From Yaniella flava (GTDB lineage Bacteria > Actinomycetota > Actinomycetes > Actinomycetales > Micrococcaceae): a stretch of 64,000 nt of DNA. The notes under the pieces are model-generated. The model was not told where the DNA came from. It saw nothing but the letters and a program-made list of their open reading frames with translations, and ran no database searches. Below, piece by piece: positions 33,977 through 42,277 of this stretch (position 1 is the stretch's first letter; every line of letters starts with the position of its first letter). Location: positions 150,186 through 214,185 of the forward strand of contig NZ_BAAAMN010000049.1 of NCBI RefSeq assembly GCF_039529295.1. Reading direction: 5' to 3'. The position numbers and the translations under genes are program-made.

Positions 33977-35574
33977 CACACCTCCGTATCCGTAGGTTGT
34001 GCCCGGGAGGCCCGCCATCGCCGGTAGGCCAACACGCCACGGCGCCAGCTTTGGCGCAGGTGCCATTCGTTTTTGAACATTGGCGCGGTCCAGGGATCAA
34101 AAAATAGTACCCAGATGGCCAACAGGATGGAGACGCCCCAGGACATGACTTGCATGAGTGTCCCAATCTCCAAGAACTGCCAGATATAGAGTTGATCGCC
34201 GGCACCGTAGGCCACGAAAAAGACGACGGTAAAAATCACCCAGCGTAACTGCCAGTTCGAGCGGATGCCGAGCATCACGAACAGCGGCAGTAGCCACAAC
34301 AGGTACCAGGGGTGGATGACGGGCGACAAGACGACGATGGCGGCAAACGACCACGTTGCTCGCGCGAGAATGTTGTCGTATTTGCCCCAGAACATCAACA
34401 CGAGCACGATGAGCACGGACAGTATCCGGCCCGCGAGACGCACCGTGGGCATGACCCATTCGCCATCACCGAGTCCGAGTTCGACTACCGCAACACGGGC
34501 CAGTTCGCCGAGCCCGCCCACTGGTGACCAGAAGCTCCAGATCGACCCGGTTCCGGCGATGACCTTGATCCAGTCGAGTCCGTAGCCGTTGAGCCATCCG
34601 ACGCCGAGCATGATGGCGATCGTCAGCCCCAGCGTGATAGCCCAATACCAGAAGATTTTGATGCGTGAAGCGTTCCGCCTGGCCCACCACAAGCCGATGA
34701 ACGGCAGCAGTACGATCGAGATGACTTTCATGCCGATGGACACACTCATCAGGGCTACGGCGAGTACCCCGTGGCCTCGCCAAACCGCGTAGATGGCGGC
34801 CACCATGAACCCAACCATCAGCGAGTCGTTATGACCCGAGGCGACAAACGAGATAATAAACAGCGGGTTCGCCGCGGAAATCCACTGGGCTCGCGCAGGA
34901 TCCCACCCCTGCATTTCAGCAAGTTTGGGGACGTAGTACATGATCAGTGCGACGCCCACCAGGGACACTAGCCGGAAGAAGAAGATGGCGATATCGGGTT
35001 GATCCACACCCGTGACGCCAACCACGGCGCCCTCGATCCACAAAAACATGGGGCCATATGGGGTGGCGTCTTCGGCCCACATGGTGTCGGTTCCGAGTCG
35101 AAACCAGTTGGGCAAATTCGAGATGCCCGTTTCATATGGGTTTTGCCCGGCTAACACCTGCCGACCTTGGTTGAGGTATGCCAGCATGTCACGGGAAAAA
35201 ATGGTGAGCGCAAACAGTTGCGGCACGCTCCAGATTGCCACCGTCCAGTTGATGGTGCGCAACCCGCCGGAAGCGAACTCATATTTTCCCCGGAATTGTT
35301 GTGTGGGACGGCGCAGCACGAGTCCGAGACGTAACCAACCCCAGATCATGCCCCATGCACCGACGGTCAACAACAGTGTTCCCGCAACCACGCCGAGTTC
35401 CGTGGTACGAAATGGTGCCAGCCACTGGGTAGAGTTCACACCGGAGTTTGGTGCGACCCATCCAACGGACCAAGACCCAGCTGTAAGCAGCACAGAGCCC
35501 AAAAAACCCACTGCGATAGCGGGCCAGGCGAGCATTTTTGTGCCATGCGGGGCGGTAACCGAGGTCGTCATCAA
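33976..35574 (-). CDS. MptB-like polyprenol-phosphomannose-dependent mannosyltransferase, upstream paralogue
   Basis: The 532-residue GT-C protein has the same plan as the downstream gene: FSRDMLAYLNQGRQVLAGQNPY, TPYGPMFLWIEG, SGHNDSLMVGFMVA and HPWYLLWLLPLFVMLG. Its N-terminus begins MMTTSVTAPHGTKMLAWPA with the first helix at about residue 15. The first gene of a two-gene operon, its TGA overlaps the ATG of the next gene. The orn gene starts about 100 nt away on the opposite strand, so the promoter lies in that gap. Together the pair points to a cell envelope with mannose-containing glycolipids. Confidence 0.88.
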   Translation of the reverse strand: MMTTSVTAPHGTKMLAWPAIAVGFLGSVLLTAGSWSVGWVAPNSGVNSTQWLAPFRTTELGVVAGTLLLTVGAWGMIWGWLRLGLVLRRPTQQFRGKYEFASGGLRTINWTVAIWSVPQLFALTIFSRDMLAYLNQGRQVLAGQNPYETGISNLPNWFRLGTDTMWAEDATPYGPMFLWIEGAVVGVTGVDQPDIAIFFFRLVSLVGVALIMYYVPKLAEMQGWDPARAQWISAANPLFIISFVASGHNDSLMVGFMVAAIYAVWRGHGVLAVALMSVSIGMKVISIVLLPFIGLWWARRNASRIKIFWYWAITLGLTIAIMLGVGWLNGYGLDWIKVIAGTGSIWSFWSPVGGLGELARVAVVELGLGDGEWVMPTVRLAGRILSVLIVLVLMFWGKYDNILARATWSFAAIVVLSPVIHPWYLLWLLPLFVMLGIRSNWQLRWVIFTVVFFVAYGAGDQLYIWQFLEIGTLMQVMSWGVSILLAIWVLFFDPWTAPMFKNEWHLRQSWRRGVLAYRRWRASRAQPTDTEV

Positions 35575-35674
35575 CTGCTTTCAGTCGGTGCGTTTGTTAT
35601 CAATGACTATCGGAATAAATGTATCACCGGACATCGGTAGGCTAAAGATCGACACCTGAAGTAGGAGAAATAGC

Positions 35675-36358
35675 TTGGACAAGACAAAAACCCCAGAACC
35701 ATTTACACCAGTCTCCGATGCTGCAAAAGATCCCAGCCGCAATCTCGTGTGGTTAGACGCCGAAATGACTGGTCTCTATCCGGGCGTGGATGCCCTGGTA
35801 GAAGTCGCCATCATTATTACCGATGCCGATCTCAATGTGCTCGACGATGGTATCGATATTATTATCCGGCCGCCGGCAGCCGCCATTGAGCAAATGGACC
35901 CGGTAGTCATAGAGATGCACCGAAACAACGGGCTATCCGACCTGTGGCACAACGGAGTCACTGCAGCAGAAGCCGAGCAACAGCTGTTGGACCACGTCAA
36001 ACGCTTCTGTCCTGAACCACGGAAAGCTCTGCTGGCAGGAAACACGGTGGGTCAGGATCAGCGGTTCCTTTTCGCTGAGATGCCACAGCTGGCTAGTCAC
36101 CTGCACTACCGCATCGTTGACGTCTCTTCGATAAAGGAACTGGCCAAGCGCTGGTACCCGAATGCTTATTCCAAGGCCCCGGAGAAGCTCGGCAATCACC
36201 GTGCCTTGGGTGACATTACCGATTCGATCAACGAGCTGCGTTACTACCGCGACGCCATCATGGTCACTCCCCCTGGACCATCCGTCGCTGAGGCGCGCAC
36301 AGTACGTGACGAGCTCGTGCTTTACTCAGAGCCAAACCTGAAGCGGGATCAGGATTAG
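35675..36358 (+). CDS. orn: Oligoribonuclease
   Basis: Orn degrades 2-5 nt RNA oligomers at the end of mRNA decay and the linear dinucleotide pGpG. The 227-residue protein has the DEDDh exonuclease residues D28 and E30 in VWLDAEMTGL, D128 in TVGQDQRFLF, H175 and D180 in GNHRALGDI. The N-terminal extension of about 22 residues before RNLVWLDAE is longer than in E. coli. The start codon is TTG at 35675 with AGGAG about 9 nt upstream; no ATG or GTG in-frame fits as well. A tRNA-His follows 73 nt after the stop. Confidence 0.94.
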   Translation: MDKTKTPEPFTPVSDAAKDPSRNLVWLDAEMTGLYPGVDALVEVAIIITDADLNVLDDGIDIIIRPPAAAIEQMDPVVIEMHRNNGLSDLWHNGVTAAEAEQQLLDHVKRFCPEPRKALLAGNTVGQDQRFLFAEMPQLASHLHYRIVDVSSIKELAKRWYPNAYSKAPEKLGNHRALGDITDSINELRYYRDAIMVTPPGPSVAEARTVRDELVLYSEPNLKRDQD

Positions 36359-36378
36359 GCAAAACATAAAATCTGAGC

Positions 36379-36384
36379 TATAGT
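36379..36384 (+). promoter_or_regulatory. Probable -10 box of the tRNA-His promoter
   Basis: TATAGT lies 47 nt upstream of the tRNA in the gap after orn. No good -35 element stands at 17 nt, so this is a tentative call. Confidence 0.4.
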
Positions 36385-36430
36385 AAAACGCGTTGCCTGA
36401 TGGCAATCCTTCGCTGAGGAAACTCGACAT

Positions 36431-36507
36431 GGTGGGTATAGCTCAGTCGGTAGAGCGCCTGGTTGTGGTCCAGGAGGTCGCGGGTTCAAGCCCCGTTACT
36501 CACCCCA
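36431..36507 (+). tRNA. tRNA-His (anticodon GTG)
   Basis: Gene of 77 nt with the extra G(-1) at 36431, acceptor GTGGGTA pairing with TACTCAC, anticodon loop TTGTGGT giving GTG at 36465-36467, T loop TTCAAGC, discriminator C and encoded CCA (36505-36507). It is the only tRNA here with encoded CCA. Confidence 0.95.
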
Positions 36508-36510
36508 CAC

Positions 36511-36549
36511 AGATCCCTGTGAGCACGCTGCTGTTCACAGGGATCTTCT
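36511..36549 (+). terminator. Terminator after tRNA-His
   Basis: A perfect 12-bp stem (36511-36522 and 36534-36545) with an 11-nt loop follows the tRNA by 3 nt. The T-run is short (TCTTCTG). Confidence 0.85.
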
Positions 36550-36592
36550 GCATGCACATTAGGGGTCGGTCAACAAAAGCCGTCTCAACTTC

Positions 36593-37015
36593 TTAAGCGC
36601 GCAAAGGCGATGCCTTAACTCGCTCTTGCTTGCCAGCCTGCACGTTCATAACACGGAGCAACATAGGCTCTATTGCTTGCTCTAGCTCTTCTAGTATGTG
36701 AGGGAATGCTGCCACGTACGTAGCAACTGCAGTAGATACCAGCCGCATGCCAGCAAGGTTCTTTAGTTGCTTTCTGCCAATCCAGTGAATGCCTGATTCT
36801 ATGAGCGCCTGCCGCTCATCCCTATTATCCAGCTGAGCACCGTCCTGGGTAATAATTGCCGTATACCTGTTGTCCTTCATCCAAGAAAACAGTGGAAGGT
36901 CTAGGGTGCCGCCTAAATTCAGGTCATAGACATGATGAAACTCATAGTGTGGGAGGATCATTCGGAGCGGATCAATCAGAGGTTTGAATTCATTTTCGTC
37001 TATAAGAAATTTCAT
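36593..37015 (-). CDS. PIN-like toxin (DUF5615/VapC45-like)
   Basis: The 140-residue protein opens MKFLIDENEF, where D6 and E7 are the first acidic residues of a PIN-like nuclease core; the next is in AIITQDGAQLDNRDE, and the LSxW-type middle is replaced by DLPLFSWMKDNRYTA. This is the reduced PIN-like fold (DUF5615) seen in VapC45-type ribonucleases, not a classic VapC. The gene overlaps the preceding antitoxin gene by 4 nt. The expected action is cleavage of a specific RNA when the antitoxin is lost. It ends at 36593, only 44 nt beyond the tRNA-His terminator, so the pair sits directly next to the tRNA on the opposite strand. The base composition looks lower in GC than its neighbours. Confidence 0.8.
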   Translation of the reverse strand: MKFLIDENEFKPLIDPLRMILPHYEFHHVYDLNLGGTLDLPLFSWMKDNRYTAIITQDGAQLDNRDERQALIESGIHWIGRKQLKNLAGMRLVSTAVATYVAAFPHILEELEQAIEPMLLRVMNVQAGKQERVKASPLRA

Positions 37016-37638
37016 GCCGGCATCGGCTCTCTGAGACTCTTTACCTGCTCATGAAAAGAAACCGCGTCGTCGACGGCATCGACAGAAACCGAAGGGTAGA
37101 ACGCTTCAATATCTTTTACTGAATAGTCTCCACCGGTGAGTAGGTTTGCGACATTCTGATACGGCACGCGAGTCCCTGTAATCGTAGGCCACCCTCCGAG
37201 GCGCCCATGATTGAGTTCAAGGTTAGGCCTTGGATGCTCAAAATCCACAACTTCATTTCCCTTGAAATTTTCAAATGGCCGAAAAATCTGGTCCAGTCGA
37301 AAAAGGTTATGCTGTCCTTTTTTACCAATCAGATCGATGATGTCACCGTCCGCAGTTTCAACGCTAATATCCTTGTCATGAACTCCAAATGCATATCGAG
37401 ATGGATGATCAGTTAGATCCAGCTCTTTCAGCGCCTTAAAGGCTTTGCCGATACGCTGCAGTGAAACCTGGGACCGAAGAAAGACGACGGCGCGGACGGC
37501 TACAAGGTCCCGGAATGAATACAGCGGGGGCCGAAGCCGTCGAACCTCAGGTATGAGAAGGCCCTTGTTGCGCCATTCGCGCAGTTGATAAACGCTTGCT
37601 CCTGTAAGCGCTGATGTCAGATCTTCTGGGAAGCCCAT
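37012..37638 (-). CDS. DUF433/MerR-like antitoxin (VapB45-like)
   Basis: The 208-residue protein carries an N-terminal MerR-type DNA-binding module (SVYQLREWRNKGLLIPEVRR, SFRDLVAVRAVVFLRSQ) and a C-terminal DUF433 segment (ITGTRVPYQNVANLLTGGDYSVKDIEAFYPSVSVDAVDDAV). This domain pair with a DUF5615 PIN-like protein downstream is the layout of mycobacterial VapBC45 as I recall it (Rv2018-Rv2019). It should bind the toxin through the C-terminal part and its own promoter through the N-terminal part. Start ATG at 37638 has an excellent ribosome site (AGGAGGTGA). It overlaps the toxin by 4 nt. Confidence 0.82.
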   Translation of the reverse strand: MGFPEDLTSALTGASVYQLREWRNKGLLIPEVRRLRPPLYSFRDLVAVRAVVFLRSQVSLQRIGKAFKALKELDLTDHPSRYAFGVHDKDISVETADGDIIDLIGKKGQHNLFRLDQIFRPFENFKGNEVVDFEHPRPNLELNHGRLGGWPTITGTRVPYQNVANLLTGGDYSVKDIEAFYPSVSVDAVDDAVSFHEQVKSLREPMPA

Positions 37639-37978
37639 ATCACTCTCACCTCCTTTCCCACGGTCACTCCTTATTGTGCCATGGGATTCTTGAAAACCAC
37701 GCGGACAAGCGTGGGGTAAGTACCAGTTTCTTTATTGGCTGGGGCTCGCAAACTCGATACCGTCACTCAAGACTAGTTCTACGCGATGATTAGTTGGGAA
37801 AGCCCTCCTGCGTTTGTGGACATCGAAGATCGGGTCAACACCCGACGTACCTATCCACCTCCGTGCGTGGGAGCGATTACGCTCATAATGACACTGCCAC
37901 TGATGGTGTTACATTACGTACGATGATGACCTATGGCATGTAATATCTCTCACATGAGAGCTTTGGAGGTTGCTAGCT
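37639..37978. other. 340-nt spacer with divergent promoters and inverted repeats
   Basis: No gene is convincing here. The stretch holds the promoter of the toxin-antitoxin operon (minus) and of the MerR gene (plus). Inverted repeats are CCACGC-GGACAA-GCGTGG at 37697-37714, a candidate operator for the antitoxin, and CTCTCA-CA-TGAGAG at 37947-37960 between a TAATAT -10-like box (37941-37946) and the GGAGGT of the MerR gene, a candidate MerR operator. Confidence 0.55.
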
Positions 37979-38776
37979 GTGTCCACGGACCACAACATGA
38001 CCGATGGTGAAGACCAGGTCACCTACGGATTGGCTGAACTTTCGGAACGTTCCGGTGTTGCTGCACGTACCATCCGGTTTTACACTACCGAGGGACTGCT
38101 GGCGGCTCCAGACAAAGCTGGTCGCGATGCCGTCTATCATGCACAACACCTGGTGACGCTAGAGCTGATCCGCGAACTGCAGGGCCACGGTTTCGGCTTG
38201 GCCTCCATCAAGGAGCACTTGAACAGGATTCCCGCAGACTCCTCGCCGACCACCATTGCCATGCACTCGACCATGCTGGCACCGTGGCTGGCAGATCGTC
38301 CCGAAACCATCACGCGAGCCGAACTCGACGCCCGAACGGCCCGACCGCTCACGGATGAAGACATCGCGGTATTGCACAGCTTGGGCCTTCTCAAACGCCT
38401 CGACGATGATGACGGCACACAACGTTATGAAGTGGCGACCGCTTTGTTGTCGCTGGCAGTGGAGCTTATCGACATCGGTATCACGCCCGATGCTGCAAAA
38501 GAGCTGGCCTACACTATTGATGAGGCGGGCACCAGACTGACAGCAGAACTCGGTGACTTATATACCCGCCTGGTCCGGCCGGTTCTAGCCGACAAGCACT
38601 ACAGTGACGACGACGTGGAACGCTTCGTCGCGCTCTTCAAGCCCGTCTCGATTGCTGCAGTCGCCCGCAGTTATGAACAAGCCCTATCTGACCTGAGAGT
38701 CCGAGAATCCGAAGCGGCTCAAGGACGCCGCGACGCCCGAAATAACACCACACCAGATTCAACTCAAGGAGCCTAA
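37979..38776 (+). CDS. MerR-family transcriptional regulator
   Basis: The 265-residue protein has an N-terminal MerR winged helix (YGLAELSERSGVAARTIRFYTTEGLL, then ITLE-type LVTLELIRELQGHGFGLASIKEHL). The C-terminal part of about 170 residues is helical and much longer than in metal sensors, with a repeated-looking second domain (ARPLTDEDIAVLHSLGLLKRLDDDD), so it probably binds an organic ligand such as an acyl-CoA. I take GTG at 37979, 8 nt after GGAGGT; TTG at 37970 is possible. It is followed without gap by a crotonase-fold enzyme gene, likely its target operon. Confidence 0.87.
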   Translation: MSTDHNMTDGEDQVTYGLAELSERSGVAARTIRFYTTEGLLAAPDKAGRDAVYHAQHLVTLELIRELQGHGFGLASIKEHLNRIPADSSPTTIAMHSTMLAPWLADRPETITRAELDARTARPLTDEDIAVLHSLGLLKRLDDDDGTQRYEVATALLSLAVELIDIGITPDAAKELAYTIDEAGTRLTAELGDLYTRLVRPVLADKHYSDDDVERFVALFKPVSIAAVARSYEQALSDLRVRESEAAQGRRDARNNTTPDSTQGA

Positions 38777-39538
38777 ATGTCCATCGAATTGTCCGTAACC
38801 AACGGGGTTGGAACTGCCACGTTCAACCGCCCCGACGCCATGAACTCTATTACCGCCAAAGTACTCACCGAATGGGACGCCGGCGTACGAGAGCTCGCAA
38901 ACAACCCCGAGGTCAAAGTCATTGTGTTGACCGGGGCCGGCCGTGCATTCAGCGCTGGACTGGATCTGAAGAATAGCTTCGACGGTGGCGACGATATGCC
39001 CTGGAGTAATGAAACGAATCCAGCCGTCCGTCTTGCCAAGGCGCTGCGCTACGGCACAGATTTCATCCGTACCATTGCCGGGGTAGCCCAGCCAACGATC
39101 GCCGCGGTCAACGGCTATGCAGTCGGTGCCGGGATGTCTTTTGCTGCCGCCTGCGATATTCGGCTGGCTTCCCCCGAAGCCGTGTTTTCCGCGCCGTTTA
39201 TCAAACTGGGCATCTCTGGAGGTGACCTTGGTTTGTCGTGGTTTCTCCCCCGGATTATTGGACTGCCAAAAGCGACCGACCTGATTCTCAACGCCGGTCA
39301 ATATGATGCCCAGCAAGCCCTGGAGGCCGGGCTTGTCACCTCTGTTGAGGAGGATGTGGTCGCGGCAGCCCAAACGATGGGTGAGCATATCGGAAGTCAC
39401 GAGTCCTTTGCTGTGACGGCATCGAAGCGGCTGTTGGCCGCCTCGTTGAATGCGTCACTGGATTCGCACCTGGATGCCGAGCTGTCGGCTCAGACGTTGG
39501 GGTTCTTTACGGACACCGCCCAGAGCCTGGGCCGGTAA
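38777..39538 (+). CDS. Enoyl-CoA hydratase/isomerase family (crotonase fold) protein
   Basis: The 253-residue protein has the oxyanion-hole motifs of the crotonase fold: GAGRAFSAGLDLK and GYAVGAGMSFAAACDI. The two catalytic glutamates of true enoyl-CoA hydratases are not at the usual places: the first (in GGGCELA) is Ser in GAGMSFA, and the second (QPE) is Phe in SAPF. An aspartate in ISGGDLGLSW could serve as base, as in isomerase-type members, so the reaction may be an isomerisation. The ATG immediately follows the TAA of the MerR gene, so they are an operon. A role in breakdown of fatty acids or branched acyl-CoA is likely. Confidence 0.88.
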   Translation: MSIELSVTNGVGTATFNRPDAMNSITAKVLTEWDAGVRELANNPEVKVIVLTGAGRAFSAGLDLKNSFDGGDDMPWSNETNPAVRLAKALRYGTDFIRTIAGVAQPTIAAVNGYAVGAGMSFAAACDIRLASPEAVFSAPFIKLGISGGDLGLSWFLPRIIGLPKATDLILNAGQYDAQQALEAGLVTSVEEDVVAAAQTMGEHIGSHESFAVTASKRLLAASLNASLDSHLDAELSAQTLGFFTDTAQSLGR

Positions 39539-39562
39539 GGGACGGTGTCCGCGCGAGGCAGA

Positions 39563-42103
39563 CTAGATGCCGGCGCCTTGCGAGCGTTTGGTGACCTCTT
39601 GTTCCAAAGCGGTCCCTTCGACATCTACGTTCGGCAGGATGCGGTCGATCCATTTCGGTAGCCACCATGCGGCTGGGCCCAGTAGGTGCAGGACCGATGG
39701 GACGAGCAGCAGCCGGACCACGAAGGCGTCGAGCAGCACGCCAACGGCAAGCGCCAGGCCGATCGAGGTGATCATCACGTCGTCGGTGAAGATGAAGCCT
39801 GCAAAGACCGAGATCATAATCAGTGCCGCGGCGGTCACCACGGCACGACCGGCGACCAAGCCTTTTCGTACCGCCACTTTGGGTTTGGCACCCTGTGCGT
39901 AGGCTTCACGCATGCCGGTCGCGGTAAACAGCTGGTAGTCCATGCCCAACCCGAACAGGATTCCCATAACCAGGATTGGCAGGAAGGTCAGGATTGGGCC
40001 GGTGCCGGTGAGGTCAAAGACGTCCCCGAGCCAACCCCATTGGAAGATGGCCACCACGACCCCCATGGTCGCCGCAAACGATCCGACGAAGCCCAAGGTG
40101 GCCACCAGCGGTAGCAACAGAGAGCGGAAGACCATGATCATCAACAACAGCGACAGGCCAATAACAACGCCGAGATAGACGGGCAGTGCATCGGCGACGA
40201 CATCCGAAATATCGATGCTTGCAGCAGCGGCACCGGCAACCGAGAGTTCTACGTCGGCGACGTCGGTGTCGGCCAGTACTCCCCCGGCGCGCAGGTCGTG
40301 CACCAGATTTTCAGTCGCTTCCGAAGCCGGTCCACCGGTTGGAATGATGGCTAGCGCGATGACGTCGTGGGCCTCGTTCATGCCGGTTGGCACCGCGGTC
40401 TCAACATCGTCGCGTTGCGCCAGATGTTCAGCAACGGCGATTTGTTGATCGGTTGCTTCCCCTTCGGACAGATCAGACTCTGGGAGGTCAGCAAGCACCA
40501 GCAGCGGGCTGTTCATGCCTTCACCAAAGGACTCTTCGGTTTCCTGGTACGCCTGGTATGCGGTGGAATCAGCCGGCTCTTGTGAAGCATCCGGCAGGCC
40601 AAGGCGTAGCGACCCTACGGGCAGGGCAAGGAAGACCAGTGCAACCAGGGCGCCGACCGTTGCCAGGACAGCGTTGCCGGTCCGCATCCCGGTCGTCACT
40701 TTGTCTCCGTTGTATTGTTCCGGACGGGCCTTCGCGCGTCCTGCTGAGCGGCGCTCCTTTTTGGAAAGGATGCTGTAGCCGGTGACGGACAGCAGCGCAG
40801 GGGTCATGGTAACGGCCATGAGGGCGGCTACCAGCACACAGAAGGCAGCGACCGAACCCATCAGCCCCAGGAAGCCAACACCAGTAACGTTCAACGCCAG
40901 CAGCGCGATGACCACGGTGGCACCGGCGAAGACCACGGCGTTACCCGAGGTGCCATTCGCCAACGCGATGGAGTCAGTCACATCCATACCACTCTTAAGC
41001 TGCTGACGGTGACGATGCAGAATAAACAGTGAGTAGTCGATACCGACCGCCAAACCCAGCATCAGGCCAAGGATTGGCGTAATTGACATCATCTCGATAA
41101 CGCCGGATAACGACATCGCGCCGGCGACGCCAATTCCGACACCGATCAGCGCGTTGAGCAACGGTAGTCCGGCACCGATAAACGTGCCCAGCATAACCAG
41201 CAGGACCACGGCGGCAACCAGCAGACCGATAACTTCGGCAGTTGAGAACATCGCGGGCATCTCGAAGCTGAGGTCCTGGGTTGGCAGGACTTCTACACCG
41301 TCGATATCGGCGTCAACGAGTGTTTCTGAAACAGCCGTCACCTGATCCATGTCAAGTGCTTGGGCTGCTTGTGGGAAGTTGATCACCATCAGGGCTGCAC
41401 TGTTATCGTCAGAGACGGTTCCCATGCCATCCGCCAGATCCAGCATGGCCTGGGCACGGTCTAACTCGACCTCACCGTCTTCGACTTCTTGTCGTAATGA
41501 GTCCAGCTCTTCTTGGGCTTCGTCGAGTTCTGCACGACCGGCATCGATCTGTTCTTGCTGTGCGTCCAACTGCGGCTGCACAGCTTCGGCCATACCGGCT
41601 TGTTCTGCCTGTTCGGCGGCAGCATCAAGTTCATCTTGACCGGCCTGGAGTTCTTCTCGGGCGGCGTCTAACTCTTCCTGACCAGATTCCAGCTGATCCA
41701 AACCATCGGTGAGTTCTTGGCGGCCCGATTCCATATCTGATCGGTTTGCCTCGACTTCATTGGCGGCTTCGAAAGGATCCGTTACCGAGGTGACAATGTC
41801 GTGTTCTTCAACTTCGGTCCCCAACTCGGCGATGGCATCCTGCTGCTCGTCGGTAAAGGCTTCGCCGTCTTCGGTGCGGATGACGACATTGGCGCTACCG
41901 CCAGAACCGTCGTCAAGCTCTTCGGTCATCCGATCGGCGACCTCGGTGGTTTCTAAATCGGGCATGCTGATTTGGTCGGTGAGTTGACCGCCAAAGGTCA
42001 GAAATGAGCCGATCGCAACCGCCAATATCGCCAGCCAGGCGAAGATCACGGTTTTGGCTCGACGAGCACTGAACATGCCCAGCCGGTAGAGCAGTTTTGC
42101 CAT
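39563..42103 (-). CDS. MMPL/RND-family membrane transporter
   Basis: From the ATG at 42103 the protein has 846 residues, an RND-type lipid or drug exporter. Twelve helices are arranged as two halves (MSLSGVIEMMSITPILGLML and GILFGLGMDYQLFTA are the paired proton-relay regions, with aspartates in GIDYSLF and GMDYQLF). The first extracytoplasmic loop carries an unusual coiled coil (residues about 110-205) composed of repeated LxxGxxELDAA units such as LESGQEELDAAREELQ. Start uses AGGAG 7 nt upstream. The TetR gene lies upstream on the same strand; the gap holds palindromes. Substrate unknown; the family moves lipids, siderophores or drugs. Confidence 0.92.
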   Translation of the reverse strand: MAKLLYRLGMFSARRAKTVIFAWLAILAVAIGSFLTFGGQLTDQISMPDLETTEVADRMTEELDDGSGGSANVVIRTEDGEAFTDEQQDAIAELGTEVEEHDIVTSVTDPFEAANEVEANRSDMESGRQELTDGLDQLESGQEELDAAREELQAGQDELDAAAEQAEQAGMAEAVQPQLDAQQEQIDAGRAELDEAQEELDSLRQEVEDGEVELDRAQAMLDLADGMGTVSDDNSAALMVINFPQAAQALDMDQVTAVSETLVDADIDGVEVLPTQDLSFEMPAMFSTAEVIGLLVAAVVLLVMLGTFIGAGLPLLNALIGVGIGVAGAMSLSGVIEMMSITPILGLMLGLAVGIDYSLFILHRHRQQLKSGMDVTDSIALANGTSGNAVVFAGATVVIALLALNVTGVGFLGLMGSVAAFCVLVAALMAVTMTPALLSVTGYSILSKKERRSAGRAKARPEQYNGDKVTTGMRTGNAVLATVGALVALVFLALPVGSLRLGLPDASQEPADSTAYQAYQETEESFGEGMNSPLLVLADLPESDLSEGEATDQQIAVAEHLAQRDDVETAVPTGMNEAHDVIALAIIPTGGPASEATENLVHDLRAGGVLADTDVADVELSVAGAAAASIDISDVVADALPVYLGVVIGLSLLLMIMVFRSLLLPLVATLGFVGSFAATMGVVVAIFQWGWLGDVFDLTGTGPILTFLPILVMGILFGLGMDYQLFTATGMREAYAQGAKPKVAVRKGLVAGRAVVTAAALIMISVFAGFIFTDDVMITSIGLALAVGVLLDAFVVRLLLVPSVLHLLGPAAWWLPKWIDRILPNVDVEGTALEQEVTKRSQGAGI

Positions 42104-42167
42104 GGAAGGACTCCTGAATCCTGAGCGGGTCGGGTCGACGAAAATGTGCAGCACGAAACGGACCCGT

Positions 42168-42248
42168 GGAGGTTTGTACCTCCTCTACGATAAACAATAC
42201 GCTGCGTCTCGCAAAACCCGTGACCCTAATTACCGGACAATTGTGTCC
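42168..42248. promoter_or_regulatory. Two palindromes upstream of the MMPL gene
   Basis: GGAGGT-TTGT-ACCTCC (42168-42183) and GGACA-ATTG-TGTCC (42235-42248) are perfect inverted repeats in the tetR-mmpL gap, together with a TTGTTTATCGTAGAG-like stretch on the minus strand. Either is a plausible operator for the TetR protein. Confidence 0.5.
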
Positions 42249-42277
42249 AAATCCACACGACTTTGTTGGCTGAGGCT

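Noticed and set aside
37709..37724. Partial copy of the tRNA-His 3' end as an attachment site for the toxin-antitoxin region
   Set aside because: It matches only about 12 of 14 bases and lies in inverted orientation; an integration footprint would be a direct repeat, and no integrase is present.
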